A stretch of DNA of 64,000 nucleotides from NCBI GenBank assembly GCA_039519185.1, contig JAZGSX010000010.1, forward strand, positions 992,001 through 1,056,000, in the 5' to 3' direction. Each line of letters opens with the position of its first letter. The first letter of the stretch is position 1. Below are positions 49,956-62,002 of the stretch, piece by piece. A program made the position numbers and the translations under genes. The notes beneath the pieces were generated by a model that did not search any database, was not told the DNA's origin, and saw nothing but the letters and a program-made list of their open reading frames with translations. The stretch comes from Astragalus membranaceus. Lineage: Eukaryota > Streptophyta > Magnoliopsida > Fabales > Fabaceae.

Positions 49956-50771
49956 TGATAAGTCTATTTTTAGAGTCTTTTTAATAGTTATTTTCATTAA
50001 GTTTTTTTAGGTATTTTAATTATATTTTATATCTTTGAACTATTTTACTACATATGTTTGATTTTTATTTTCAGATTTTATTTTGGAGCAAAAGAGAAAA
50101 TATGAGCTAAAAATGAAGAAAAAAGGAAATATTTGAGGAGGAGCAATTTTTAAAGCACTAGACACCCTCATGGGCGCCAAGGGCCCCAAAAACCAAAAAC
50201 TGGCCAAGGGCGCCAAGCAGCAAAACTGGCGCAGCACAGGGCGCCAAGCAGCAAAAACTGGCGCAGAGCCTGCGCACGACCCTGGCACATGTTGCACGAC
50301 CCTAGTGCAAAACTGGCGCACGACCCTGGCAGATAGGCGCACGACCCTGGTAAAAACTGGCGCAGAGCCTGCGCACGACCCTGGGTGCACCACGCACGAC
50401 CCGTGCGTGTTTTCAACTGAAAATGGCCCATTTTGGCAGAACAAGGCGCACGACCCTGGCACATAGGCACACGACCCATGCTTGCCAGCAACGCAGAACA
50501 GCTGTTTCCAGCACATGGCGCACGACCCTGGCACCATAGGCGCACGACCCTAGTGCAAAACTGGAGCAGAGCAGCCAAAATTGACTGGCCAGGGCGCACG
50601 ACCCAGGCACATGGGCGCACGACCCAGGCACATGGGCGCACGACCCTGACACCAGACAAGTCAATTTTGGCTGCACCCACTTGCTGATGGCTTTCCCTTG
50701 CCACTTGATTTGCCACTTTTTTTATGACCATTTTGCCCCTCCTCTCAAGTGCCTTAGACCTAATATTTTCC

Positions 50772-50785
50772 TATAAATAGAGGCT
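50772..50785 (+). promoter_or_regulatory. Athila-C LTR TATA box
   Basis: CCTATAAATAGAGGC is a consensus plant TATA box (TATAAATA), repeated in the 3' LTR at about 61193-61206. Confidence 0.7.
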
Positions 50786-50916
50786 TGATCCTCACTTGTA
50801 TAAAAGCTTGAATTTTGTTAGAAAATCAATGACAAAGGCTCTCTAAAGATTCATGACTTCAATTTACTCTTCATGTTTTTATGATTCTCGCTTATTTACT
50901 TTATTGCCCCTTTAAT

Positions 50917-51290
50917 TTCTCGCTCTTTACTTTCTCGCTATTTACTTTTCGCTCTTTACTTTTTCGCTCTTTTATTTTCCCTGCTATTTACTTTCTTGCC
51001 CTTTTACTTTCCAAGTCATTTACTTTCATTGCTATTTAAATTCTCGCTCTTTACTTTCTCGCTATTTACTTTTCGCTCTTTACTTTTTCGCTCTTTTATT
51101 TTCCCTGCTATTTACTTTCTTGCCATTTTATTTTCCAAGTCATTTACTTTCATTGCTATTTAATTTCTCGCTCTTTACTTTTCGCTCTTTACTTTTCCGC
51201 TCTTTTATTTTCCTTGTTATTTACTTTTTTTTGCCCTTTAAATTTCCAAGTCAAGTAAATTACTGGCAAGTCAAGTAAATTACTGGCAAT
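50917..51290. repeat. 124-bp T-rich tandem repeat in Athila-C LTR
   Basis: Units starting TTCTCGCTCTTTACTTT begin at 50917, 51041 and 51165, 124 bp apart, each built of CTATTTACTTT-like subrepeats. The 3' LTR has the same array at about 61339-61680, with a shorter first unit. Confidence 0.88.
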
Positions 51291-51599
51291 TTTCTTTTCA
51301 AGCAATTTACTTTCTTGTCATTTACAATTCCGCTATTTATAATTTTGCACTTTACCGCTTTCTTTTATTTCTCGCTATTTAACTTTATGTTTTCTTCTTT
51401 TATTTCCTTTTCTCCTCTTTTGTCTACAATGATCATGAGTGAGTAGACTTTACTAAAACATTCCTTCTTTCTAAAAACACTTTCTTTTCAGTTAATCAAC
51501 TTTGAAAAATTAAATTGGTATTCACTTAGGCTCTCCCTGTGGACCGATACTCTTTTATTACGCGATACGACCCGTGCACTTGCGGGGCTATCAAGTTTT

Positions 51600-51617
51600 T
51601 GGCGCCGTTGCCGGGGA
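51600..51617 (+). other. Primer-binding site (tRNA-Asp), Athila-C
   Basis: TGGCGCCGTTGCCGGGGA, 18 bases, matches the complement of the 3' end of plant tRNA-Asp, the primer usual for Athila. It starts seven bases after the LTR end. Confidence 0.9.
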
Positions 51618-51705
51618 GGCAGTGATATTAATTAAGTTTTTCGAAACCGGTTATACTGAAATTTTATTTTCTTTATTTTTTACTTTTTCTTCTCTTGTCC
51701 CTCGA

Positions 51706-54700
51706 ATGCGAAGAACCAGAAGTTTCGGAGAAACTGTTCAACAAATTCCCGAAATCGAAAGGTTCTTACATAGAAGGAGGAGAGAAATTCCCGATAACCA
51801 AATGGCGGCTAATGAAAATCGTGCTCTCAAAGAGTACGCAACACCTTCAGCAGAGCCATCGGCTGCCATTGTACATCCAAATGTGGAGGCAAATAAATTT
51901 GAACTCAAAACATCTCTGCTTTCGATGGTTCAACAAAACCAATTTTCTGGTTCTCCCACAGAGGACCCAAACCTTCATATTTCAATTTTTCTAGAATACT
52001 GTGGAACTCTCAAATTAAACGGGGTACCTCCGGATGCCATAAGACTAAAACTCTTCCCTTTTTCATTAAGGGATAGAGTAAGAGCATGGCTACATTCTTT
52101 GCCTTCGGAATCCATTACCAGCTGGGGCCAGTTAAAACAAACTTTTCTTGCTAAGTTCTTTCCCCCGAGTAAAACAGCTCAAATGAGAAATCAAATTACT
52201 CGATTTTCTCAAAACGACGGGGAATCTCCTTATGATGCTTGGGAACGTTTCAAAGAAATGTTAAGGCTATGCCCCCATCATGGACTAGAGAAATGGCTCG
52301 TTGTTCACACTTTTTATAATGGATTACAATATGCAACAAGAATGACTGTTGATGCAGCTGCAGGTGGAGCTTTAATGAACAAAAATTTTACTGAAGCTTA
52401 TGCACTCGTTGAAGATATGGCTCAAAACCATTGTCAATGGGCAAGTGAGCGAGCCATAACGAATAAACCAGCCTCATCAAAAGAGCCAGGTAAGTATGAA
52501 ATATCTGTTGTTGATCATCTTACCTCAAAAGTGGACGCACTTTTTCAAAAATTTGAAAAATTAAATATAAGTGCCGTCTCACAAACTTCTTCTCCTATTA
52601 CTCCACCATGTGAATTATGTGGGGTTGTTGGCCATATTGGAGCTGAATGCCAGCTTGAGGCATCTAGTGCTGGAAACGAGCATATTAACTATGCTCAAAA
52701 GGAAGATCCGTTTTCGAATACTTATAATCCTGGGTGGAGGAATCATCCAAATTTTTCTTATAAAAATCCTCCACCCAATCCAGCACCTAGACCACCTCCT
52801 GTCTTTCAAAATCAAAGGGTTTTTAACAACCCACAAAACAACCCGCAAAAGTCGAACTTGGAATTTTTGATGGAAAAATTTGTGTCATCTCAAACAAAAC
52901 AAAATGAAGAATTCAAAAATCAAACTGGTTATTTGAATGACACACTTATCAAATTAGTATCAAAAGTCGACTCTATTTCCACTCATAATAAAATGCTTGA
53001 AAATCAAATAACTCAAGTGGCAACACAGGTAGCTTCATCCTCTAAGACTTCAGGGGTATTTCCTGGGCAACCAGAGCAAAATCCAACAGGCCAAATAAAT
53101 GCCGTCACCCTTAGAAGCGGAAAACAATTAGAGGAACCAAGAGCAAACCAAGAAAAAATTGTGAGTGAAAAACATAATTTACCAGGTGAGCTAGAAGAGA
53201 AAGAAAAAGGGAAAGAACCAGAAAAAGAAAGAGAAGAACCACACATCCCCCCACCACCATACAAACCACCCATTCCTTTTCCCCAAAGATTTGCAAAAAA
53301 CAAAATTGACGAGCAATTCAAAAGGTTCGTCGACTTGCTTAAAAAGCTTTACATCAACGTTCCTTTCACTGATGCATTGTCTCAAATGCCGTCTTATTCT
53401 AAATTTTTGAAAGAAATTTTATCCAAGAAAAGAAAAATAGACGACTATGAGACGATTGCATTAACAGAGGAATGTAGTGCAATCATCCAGAACAAGCTGC
53501 CACAAAAACTCAAAGATCCAGGTAGTTTTTCCATACCTTGTGTGATTGGAAGTGAAACTATAAACAGAGCGATGTGCGATCTAGGAGCCAGTGTAAGTTT
53601 GATGCCTCTTTCTCTTTGCAATAGACTAGGGATAGGCGAACTTAAACCCACAAAAATGACAATACAGTTGGCAGATCGTTCCGTTAAATACCCCACTGGA
53701 ATCTTAGAGGATATCCCTATCAAGGTACGGCAAACTTTTATACCGGTGGACTTTGTTGTAATGGAAATTGAAGAAGACTCCCAAATTCCTATTCTTCTGG
53801 GGAGGCCTTTTTTAGCTACTGCAGGGGCAATAATTGACGTTAAAAACGGTAAGTTGGTTTTTAATGTGGGGGATGAAAAGGTTGAGTTTGAAGTTTCAAA
53901 CTTCATGAAGAGTCCATCTGTAAAAGACTCGTGCTGCAGGATTGATATTGTAGACTATTGCGTGCGAGACTGCTCTTTAGCATCATCTTCACAAGATAGT
54001 CTGGAAGATTGCCTTTTCGGCAACACAAATACAAATGCGGCAGGGGAAACCCAATTCTACATAAAACTTTTGGATGAAAATCCACTATCACAAGAATTAG
54101 GTACTGAAACTTTGGGTGAGGAGAAACCTCGACCTCTCCCGAAAGAAACACCAAAAATAGAACTGAAGCCCTTACCATCATCTCTCAGGTATGAGTTTCT
54201 TGGCCCTGATTCTACTTTTCCAGTAATTGTAAATGCAAATTTGAAAAAAAATGAGACTGAAAAATTGCTTAATGTTTTCAAAAAGTATCCCAAAGCCATT
54301 GGGTATACTATTGAGGACATTAAAGGAATAAGTCCGTCAATCTGCATACACAGAATACTACTGGAAGAGGACTATAAACCTTCTATCGAGCATCAAAGAA
54401 GATTAAACCCAAACATGAAAGAGGTTGTTAAAAAGGAAGTTTTAAAACTCCTTGATGCTGGGATAATATATCCTATTTCCGATAGTAAGTGGGTTAGTCC
54501 TGTTCAAGTAGTACCTAAGAAAGGAGGCTTAACAGTTATTAAAAATGAGAAGGATGAAAGCATTTCCACAAGGACAATTACGGGATGGAGAATGTGTATC
54601 GATTACAGAAAGCTTAACAAAGCTACCCGGAAAGATCACTTCCCTCTCCCGTTCATTGATCAAATGCTAGAAAGGTTAGCACAACACTCGCATTTCTGCT

Positions 54701-57051
54701 ATTTGGATGGTTATTCGGGATTTTTCCAAATTCCCATCCACCCTAGCGACCATGAAAAAACAACTTTCACATGTCCTTTTGGCACTTGTGCCTATAGAAG
54801 GATGCCCTTTGGTCTATGTAATGCTCCTGCTACCTTTCAAAGGTGTATGATGTCCATATTCTCAGACTTTGTTGAAAACATAATGGAAGTGTTTATGGAT
54901 GATTTTTCCGTCCATGGCTCAAATTTTGAAAACTGTTTAGCCAATCTGGAAAAAGTCTTAGAGAGATGTGAGAAGGTAAACCTGGTTCTAAACTGGGAAA
55001 AGTGTCATTTCATGGTTAATGAAGGAATTGTCCTAGGGCACTTAATTTCTCATAGAGGTATTGAGGTAGATCGTGCAAAAATTGAGGTGATTGAAAAAAT
55101 GCTACCTCCCACCACAGTAAAAGAGGTGAGAAGCTTTTTAGGCCATGCGGGTTTCTACCGACGGTTCATAAAAGACTTCTCAAAAATTTCAAAACCTATG
55201 ACAAGTCTGCTCCTTAAGGATGCATCATTTATTTTTAACGATCTTTGTCTTGAAGCTTTTAACAGGTTGAAAAAGGCTTTAGTTACTGCCCCGATCATAC
55301 AGCCACCAGACTGGAATCTTCCGTTCGAGATAATGTGCGATGCAAGCGACTATGCAGTTGGGGCAGTCCTGGGACAAAGAAAAGAGAAAAAATTGCATGC
55401 CATATACTATGCGAGCAGGACCTTAGACGAGGCACAAATGAATTACGCCACAACTGAAAAAGAATTATTGGCGGTAGTTTTTGCCGTTGATAAGTTTCGA
55501 TCATATTTGGTAGGTTCAAAAATCATCATTTTTACTGATCACTCGGCCATAAAATATTTGTTAAACAAAAAAGATGCCAAGCCGAGATTGATCCGATGGG
55601 TTTTACTCCTACAAGAATTTGATCTTGAAATAAGGGATAAAAAAGGCGTTGAAAATGTTGTGGCTGATCATTTGTCCCGTCTACAAGGAACAAAAGAAGA
55701 AGAGTTGCCACTTAATGATACATTTTTGGATGATCAACTCTTCTCATTGGGCAAAACTGAAGCACCATGGTATGCAGATTTTGTAAACTACCTTGCAGCA
55801 GGAGTACTCCCCCCAGATTTAAATTATCAGCAGAAGAAGAAATTCTTCCATGATCTTAAACAGTATTACCGGGACGAGCCACTGCTTTTTAAAAGGGGAA
55901 CAGATGGGGTGTTCAGAAGATGCATTCCGGAAGAAGAGGTAAGTAACATTCTATACCATTGTCATTCTTCTTCCTATGGCGGCCATGCCAGTTCTTCAAA
56001 AACTGCTACGAAAATTCTTCAATCTGGTTTTTATTGGCCGTCCCTTTTTAAAGACACGCATCAATTCATTTCTAAATGCGACCAGTGTCAACGCACCGGA
56101 AATATTTCAAAAAGAAATGAAATGCCCTTAAATAATATCTTAGAGGTTGAAATTTTCGACGTCTGGGGTGTCGATTTCATGGGACCGTTTCCTTCTTCTT
56201 TTGGAAACCAATATATTCTGGTAGCCGTTGACTATGTGTCAAAATGGAACGAAGCCATTGCTTCTCCTACAAACGATGCAAAGGTAGTCATAAAACTTTT
56301 CAAAAAAATAATTTTTCCAAGATTCGGGGTCCCTCGTGTTGTCATAAGCGACGGAGGATCCCATTTCATCTCGAAACATTTTGAAATGTTACTGCAAAAG
56401 TTTGGAGTGAGGCACAAAATTGCAACGCCTTATCACCCACAAACAAGTGGTCAGGTTGAGGTATCGAACAGAGAAATTAAAAGTATTTTAGAAAAAACTG
56501 TTTCGACCTCAAGAAAGGACTGGTCGGTAAAGCTCGATGATGCTCTCTGGGCTTATCGGACTGCGTACAAGACTCCCATAGGAATGACTCCTTTCAAATT
56601 AATTTATGGGAAGTCTTGCCACCTTCCGGTATAACTAGAGCACAAAGCTTACTGGGCAATTAAACGCCTTAACCTGAACATGGAATTAGCCGGAGAAAAA
56701 AGAAAACTCCAACTAAACGAATTGGAAGAACTGCGAATGGATGCTTATGAGAATGCCAAACTTTACAAAGAAAGAACAAAAAATTGGCATGATAAGCGTA
56801 TTATTCGTAGAGAATTCAAGGAGGGTGACCTGGTGTTATGGTTTAATTCCAGGCTAAAAATTTTTCCGGGAAAATTAAAGTCAAGGTGGTCCGGTCCTTT
56901 TGAAATCCGTAAGGTTTACCCCTTCGGATCTGTAGAGATCTGGAGCGAGAAAACTGGATCGTTTAAAGTCAATGGTCAAAGGTTGAAAAATTATTTAATT
57001 GGTGACCCAATTGAGAAAGGAACTAGTTTAGTTCTACATGATCCCAATTGA
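51706..57051 (+). pseudogene. Athila-C Gag-Pol, one nonsense codon
   Basis: From ATG 51706 (MRRTRSFGETVQQ) the frame is open to 56634. Gag includes FLEYCGTLKLNGVPPDAIRL and a zinc knuckle variant (CELCGVVGHIGAEC), then a Pro-rich linker. The protease is CDLGASVSLMPLS (D at residue 625), RT has FMDD (about 1064-1066), RNase H has CDASDYAVGAVLGQ, and integrase has D1490, D1549, E1585 (DD35E spacing). A TAA at 56632-56634 interrupts just after the core (LPV*LEHKAYW); the C-terminus continues in the same frame to TGA at 57049-57051. Otherwise no lesion is visible. The true start could be the later ATG at 51811 (MAANENRALKEY). Confidence 0.92.
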
Positions 57052-57066
57052 AAAATTCTTTTTGAC

Positions 57067-57114
57067 CGTCAAGCTAGTGACGTTAAAAGAGCGCTGCGTG
57101 GGAGGCAACCCACG
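57067..57114 (+). other. Conserved double hairpin after Athila pol stop
   Basis: CGTCAAGCTAGTGACG (57067-57082) and CGTGGG-AGGCAA-CCCACG (57097-57114, 6-bp perfect stem), starting 15 bases after the pol stop. It matches 31735-31781 of Athila-A in sequence, order and spacing. Confidence 0.75.
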
Positions 57115-57239
57115 GCTTAATGTATTTTTTGATTTGTTGAAAAATAAAATACCCCAGGGCCGAGTATCCTGAACCAGACAGCCAGGTGAGCTCTCCTAAA
57201 CCCTTTTTTGTTTAATTTGAAAAAACATTGAGGACAATG

Positions 57240-59906
57240 TGTAACACCCCGAAATTAATTAAATAGTTATTTAGTATTTAGTCAATTAAATTAAATAGGA
57301 GTTGGTGATAGAAATAATAATAATAATAATAATATTGGGTGGTTTTAGTTATTACTATATTATTTTATTTATCTGAAGGGAGTGGTGTTGGTACTTCGGA
57401 GGTGTTATGATTGGCCCAGTGCGCCAAGCCCAAGCCCGTAGACTTGAGCTGCTAGGTGCTAGGTTAGTGAAGTGGCGCCTCATTTGTGAAAAAAGAAAAG
57501 AAAGCGTGAGTTGAGAGAAGAGAAAGGAGAGAGCGTGAGAAGAGAAAAAAGAAAAGAGAAGAACGGCACTAAGGGAGAAGAAAGAAGAAGAGAAGGGCGC
57601 GACTTCCATAGGAGAGGAGAGGAGCTCAGTTGCTGTGGTTACTCGGTGTGCACGTGGAGGAGTCTCTGTCTTCGGTGAAACTAAGGTAAGGGTGGGTCTT
57701 GCCTTATAATAGGGAGCATAATGGGATGTATGTAGGGGTTAGGTCCTATGTCCCGTTTAAATTGATTTTTATGTTGTTTATGATATATGAGTATGTTGTT
57801 GTTCAATTGTTGCTCATTGTGATGATATGCGAATTGTTGCTCTGTATGATGAATTTCAAATTGCGTACTAAGTGCTCGAATAAATGTATAAATGATGATG
57901 TTGGGCTGAATTCATTGAGTTTGGAGTAATTTTGTGGTGTTTGAAATAGTTGATGATGATTGAGCACTTGGTACTCATGTGTTGTTGTTGGTGAATTTGA
58001 TGTTTTGGGTGTTATAGGCGCATAAGGCGCCATTGTGGTATTTTTAGTGTTGCTGGAAATTGTTGTCTAGGTGCGGAATTAGGCGCCCTTGAGTGGGGTG
58101 CCCCGCGCCAAGTATTGACGTTGTCAGAATTTTGGTCATGGAAGTAGGCGCCCTTGTGCTAGGCGCCCCGTGCCACATTATTGTGTTTTGGCTAAGTGTA
58201 TTTTGTGTTGTGTTGGTGTGCCATGTGCTAAGTGCATCTTATGATATGTTTGTGTGCCAAGTGCCAAGTTAGTGTGTGTTGGTGATGCTTTGGTGTGGGT
58301 GTGTGTATAGGCGCCTAGGGTGCCATGGTGATGGTGATGATGGTTGTCCATATGGTTTTGGTGATTTCAAATAAAATTGATTTTTTGGGTGAGTGAGGAT
58401 TTTAGATGGTGGAAAAGAAATATAATTTTGATGTTTTAAAATTGAGAAAAATTGATGTTTGGGCTGAATTTGTGTAAAAATCTGGTTCTGGCAGTGTGCT
58501 GGGCGCCAAGGGCGCTGTGTGTGTGGCTGGGCAAGTGTGGCGCGCGCCTGGGCGCTGGGCGCCTGCTGTGCGTGCGCTGTGTTGCACGCTGGGCGCTGGG
58601 CGCCTGCTTGCGTGCGTGTGTGTGTGTGGCGCGCGCCTGGGCGCTGGGCGCCTGTTGTGCGCGCGGATGCGCTGTGTTGCGCGCTGGGCGCCAGTGTGCG
58701 TGTTGCCTGGGCGCTGGGCGCCTACGGCGCCAGTTTCCAGCAGTGTTGCCTAATTTTTCCTAAATTTGTTTTTAACGTAACTTTTGACTCGGGTGTCCGT
58801 TTTAGGTGTTTCAAAGTGCGTTACGAAGCTCATTTAATTGTCTATCTGGTTGTCCAGGCCAAAATCAAAAATTAATATTTTTCCCCGGTCGTTTTCTGAA
58901 AGTCCCAAGTGACTGTGTACTAGTTGTTGTTTGGATTGGAAATCGCTACTGTCACTTTTTAAATAAAATGTTGGTGTTCGTCATGAGACTAAGGTACTGT
59001 TCCTTGTAATTTTAAATGGTGTTGTCACGGTGAAAGTAATGTGCTGTGTAACAGTGTGGTATGCAAATATATATATATGGCGTATATTATTATTGGTGAA
59101 TGGGGTATGTGATCCTCTTTTGGGTGTGGGTGAATAAACCAACTGTCGGTGAATATGCTATGGCATACTTTTATTTGGTGATTCTGGTGTGTGATGCATT
59201 GTCATGGTGTCGCATAATCATATGCATGATCTTTGGTGAATAGGCTTCGGCCTCGGGCTTCGGCCTTATTATAAATTTTGGTGAATGCCCTCAAGGCTCA
59301 TTTTTGGTGAATGGATCCACATGCATATGCCCAGTGGAGTTTTGGGTTGCATCTCATACATTAAACATACAGATGGCGAATGTTTTGGTGATTATCTATT
59401 TGGTGATTGTTTGGTGATTACTTTTATTTGATGATTGTTTGGTGAATATTTAGTTGGTGATGAATTGGTGATTAATTTCGATTGACTGAACTGGTGATTA
59501 AAGTGAATATTGCTGTGATTGATGTAGTCCTGTATTCGTACATACTACTCCTTATGTACTTTATTATAGGGTTTGAGACTCACCCCTTTTGTTGATTTTT
59601 ACTCTACAGGTAACCGTACTTGAAGGCTTTGACCTTCATTCCCTTGAGTTCGAGTCGCTCTGATACGTAGCACCTGGGGGGCGTCTTATTAGATAGTGAT
59701 TTTGTCTTGTACGACTTGTCGGATTTTATTTTAACGTTGTAACCGTATTTTGAGTAATGGCCGCCCATGATGCCACGTAATGATTTTTAATTTTAAGTTA
59801 AATAATTGACGTGTTTTTGAAGTAAATGTAGCATTCCGTTTCAAAAAAAATAATTTGTGCACTCTGATAATTGTTATAAATGAAAGGGGTAGAAACGGGT
59901 GTTACA
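57240..59906 (+). mobile_element. Solo Tekay-type LTR (family c)
   Basis: TGTAACACCCCG to GGGTGTTACA, 2,667 bp, with exact target duplication CAATG (57235-57239, 59907-59911). It shares TTTTTAACGTAACTTTTGAC and GGCGCCAGTTTCCAG (58730-58790) with the Tekay-R1 LTR, so the two are related families. Leader donor ACTAAG^GTAAGGG (57686), acceptor TTTTTACTCTACAG (59609), GGCGCC cluster 58015-58740, and an (AAT)n tract (57313-57335). The internal part is absent, as expected after LTR-LTR recombination. Confidence 0.94.
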
Positions 59907-59911
59907 CAATG

Positions 59912-60684
59912 CCTAGTCCAAGCATGTATTTTATTACTCTTATTAGGAATGTCTTTATTGCTTTGCCGAGTTTTTATCTTTTTGTACTTTGAGTTGTATC
60001 TGCTCCCTCCATCACGAAACTTTGTGAACCACCCTAAAGCATGTTTTAGATAAGCCTTTTCTGGACAAAAATAATTTTTCAATCTTTCATTAGCAATCAT
60101 CTAGGTGGACTGGTTGGGAGCAACAAAAATTGTATCATGGTTCTATTTCTACCTCTAGGGCTTTTTCACACACACACTACTGTGACTGTTTTCAGTTGTT
60201 AATACAATTAGAAGGACTGAAAAGAAACTAGTGACCTGGTTCTCTTGGTGACATTCACTGGATGCGCGGTTACTGGAGAAAAACGTCTGAGTTGGGGTAT
60301 TCAAAAAAAAAAAATTTTGCAAAACCAATTCAAAATGCAAAAATTGGTGCATTTTAAATGTCAAAATGAATGGTTAGCATATACAATCAAAGAAAAAGAA
60401 AAAGAAAAAGAAATATTGCTTGAATACCCAACGTATAAAGACCCTCCTTTGAGACCCGGTCTTAGTGAATGGAGGACCCAAACTTAAGAATGCTGGGGAA
60501 CCGGTTCTATGATGACATTGATATCCTCTCTAATGTATTGATACTTTAAATTTGTCTCCCAATTCCACAAGAAGCCCGGATAGTAGTTCTCAAACCGAAG
60601 TGTTAGAATTGCCCCACAGTTCGCTTAATGATTCGATGTGAAAATAATTTTCCTTCAGAATCGGCCTAAGGATTTACACTGTTT
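59912..60684 (+). other. Athila-C 3' spacer, no env-like gene
   Basis: About 770 bases with no supportable gene; the frame 60245-60487 contains a GAAAAA run and no known motif. The whole pol-to-LTR interval, without the solo LTR, is about 1 kb, too short for the 1.2-kb third ORF seen in Athila-A. Confidence 0.75.
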
Positions 60685-60702
60685 TTGCTTGAGGACAAGC
60701 AA
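60685..60702 (+). other. Athila pre-PPT hairpin
   Basis: TTGCTTG-AGGA-CAAGCAA, identical to 42841-42858, then AAGCGTGGGGGAG as polypurine tract; the LTR starts 22 bases after the hairpin. Confidence 0.8.
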
Positions 60703-60723
60703 AGGTTCAAGCGTGGGGGAGTT

Positions 60724-62002
60724 TGATAAGTCTATTTTTAGAGTCTTTTTAATAGTTATTTTCATTAAGTTTTTTTAGGTATTTTAATTATATTTTATAT
60801 CTTTGAACTATTTTACTACATATGTTTGTTTTTTATTTTCAGGTTTTATTTTGGAGCAAAAGAGAAAATATGAGCTAAAATGAAGAAAAAAGGAAATATT
60901 TGAGGAGGAGCAATTTTTAAAGCACTAGACACCCTCATGGGCGCCAAGGGCCCCAAAAACCAAAAACTGGCCAAGGGCGCCAAGCAGCAAAACTGGCGCA
61001 GCACAGGGCGCCAAGGGCGCCAAGCACATGGGCCAGGGCGCACGACCCAGGCACATGGGCGCACGACCCTGGCACCAGACAAGTCAATTTTGGCTGCACC
61101 CACTTGCTGATGGCTTTCCCTTGCCACTTGATTTGCCACTTTTTTTATGACCATTTTGCCCCTCCTCTCAAGTGCCTTAGACCTAATATTTTCCTATAAA
61201 TAGAGGCTTGATCCTCACTTGTATAAAAGCTTGAATTTTGTTAGAAAATCAATGACAAAGGCTCTCTAAAGATTCATGACTTCAATTTACTCTTCATGTT
61301 TTTATGATTCTTGCTTATTTACTTTATTGCCCCTTTAATTTCTCGCTCTTTACTTTCTCGCTCTTTACTTTTTCGCTCTTTTATTTTCCCTGCTATTTAC
61401 TTTCTTGCCCTTTTACTTTCCAAGTCATTTACTTTCATTGCTATTTAAATTCTCGCTCTTTACTTTCTCGCTATTTACTTTTCGCTCTTTACTTTTTCGC
61501 TCTTTTATTTTCCCTGCTATTTACTTTCTTGCCCTTTTATTTTCCAAGTCATTTACTTTCATTGCTATTTAATTTCTCGCTCTTTACTTTTCGCTCTTTA
61601 CTTTTCCGCTCTTTTATTTTCCTTGTTATTTACTTTTTTTTGCCCTTTAAATTTCCAAGTCAAGTAAATTACTGGCAAGTCAAGTAAATTACTGGCAATT
61701 TTCTTTTCAAGCAATTTACTTTCTTGTCATTTACAATTCCGCTATTTATTATTTTGCACTTTACCGCTTTCTTTTATTTCTCGCTATTTAACTTTATGTT
61801 TTCTTCTTTTATTTCCTTTTCTCCTCTTTTGTCTACAATGATCATGAGTGAGTAGACTTTACTAAAACATTCCTTCTTTCTAAAAACACTTTCTTTTCAG
61901 TTAATCAACTTTGAAAAATTAAATTGGTATTCACTTAGGCTCTCCCTGTGGACCGATACTCTTTTATTACGCGATACGACCCGTGCACTTGCGGGGCTAT
62001 CA
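60724..62002 (+). repeat. Athila-C 3' LTR
   Basis: Partner of 49956-51593, lacking about 350 bp of the GCGCACGACCC array (equivalent to about 50244-50595 in the 5' LTR). The remaining GCGCACGACCC copies are at 61035-61075. TATA box at 61193-61206. Confidence 0.93.

Larger units (their letters stand above)
49956..51593 (+). repeat. Athila-C 5' LTR
   Basis: Contains GGCGCCAAG clusters (50173-50260), many GCGCACGACCCTGGCAC copies (50270-50655), a TATA box (CCTATAAATAGAGG, 50772-50785) and a T-rich 124-bp tandem repeat. Minus- and plus-strand frames over 50040-50731 come from the GC-rich repeats and are not genes. Confidence 0.93.
49956..62002 (+). mobile_element. Athila-C, recent Athila element
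   Basis: TGATAAGTC to GGGCTATCA with exact target duplication CATCG (49951-49955, 62003-62007). LTRs of 1,638 and 1,279 bp differ mainly by one deletion of about 350 bp in the 3' copy; otherwise I see few substitutions, so it is young. tRNA-Asp primer site, one long gag-pol frame broken by a single stop, post-pol hairpins, a short 3' spacer and a pre-PPT hairpin are present. There is no env-like ORF. A solo Tekay LTR (57240-59906) is inserted 3' of pol. Confidence 0.95.

Noticed and set aside
50040..50731. Cys- and Trp-rich minus-strand frames up to 187 residues, superficially like a cysteine-rich secreted protein
   Set aside because: They translate the GCGCACGACCCTGGCAC array in several frames at once, and most are absent from the 3' LTR because of its deletion.
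58452..58875. Three overlapping Ala/Cys-rich frames in solo LTR c
   Set aside because: Low-complexity translation of the GGCGCC cluster; three frames of one strand are open together, which signals composition rather than coding.
61304..61687. 127-residue Phe/Leu/Ser/Tyr-rich frame resembling a membrane protein
   Set aside because: Translation of the T-rich 124-bp repeat in the Athila-C LTR; the equivalent 5' LTR region is not open in the same way.
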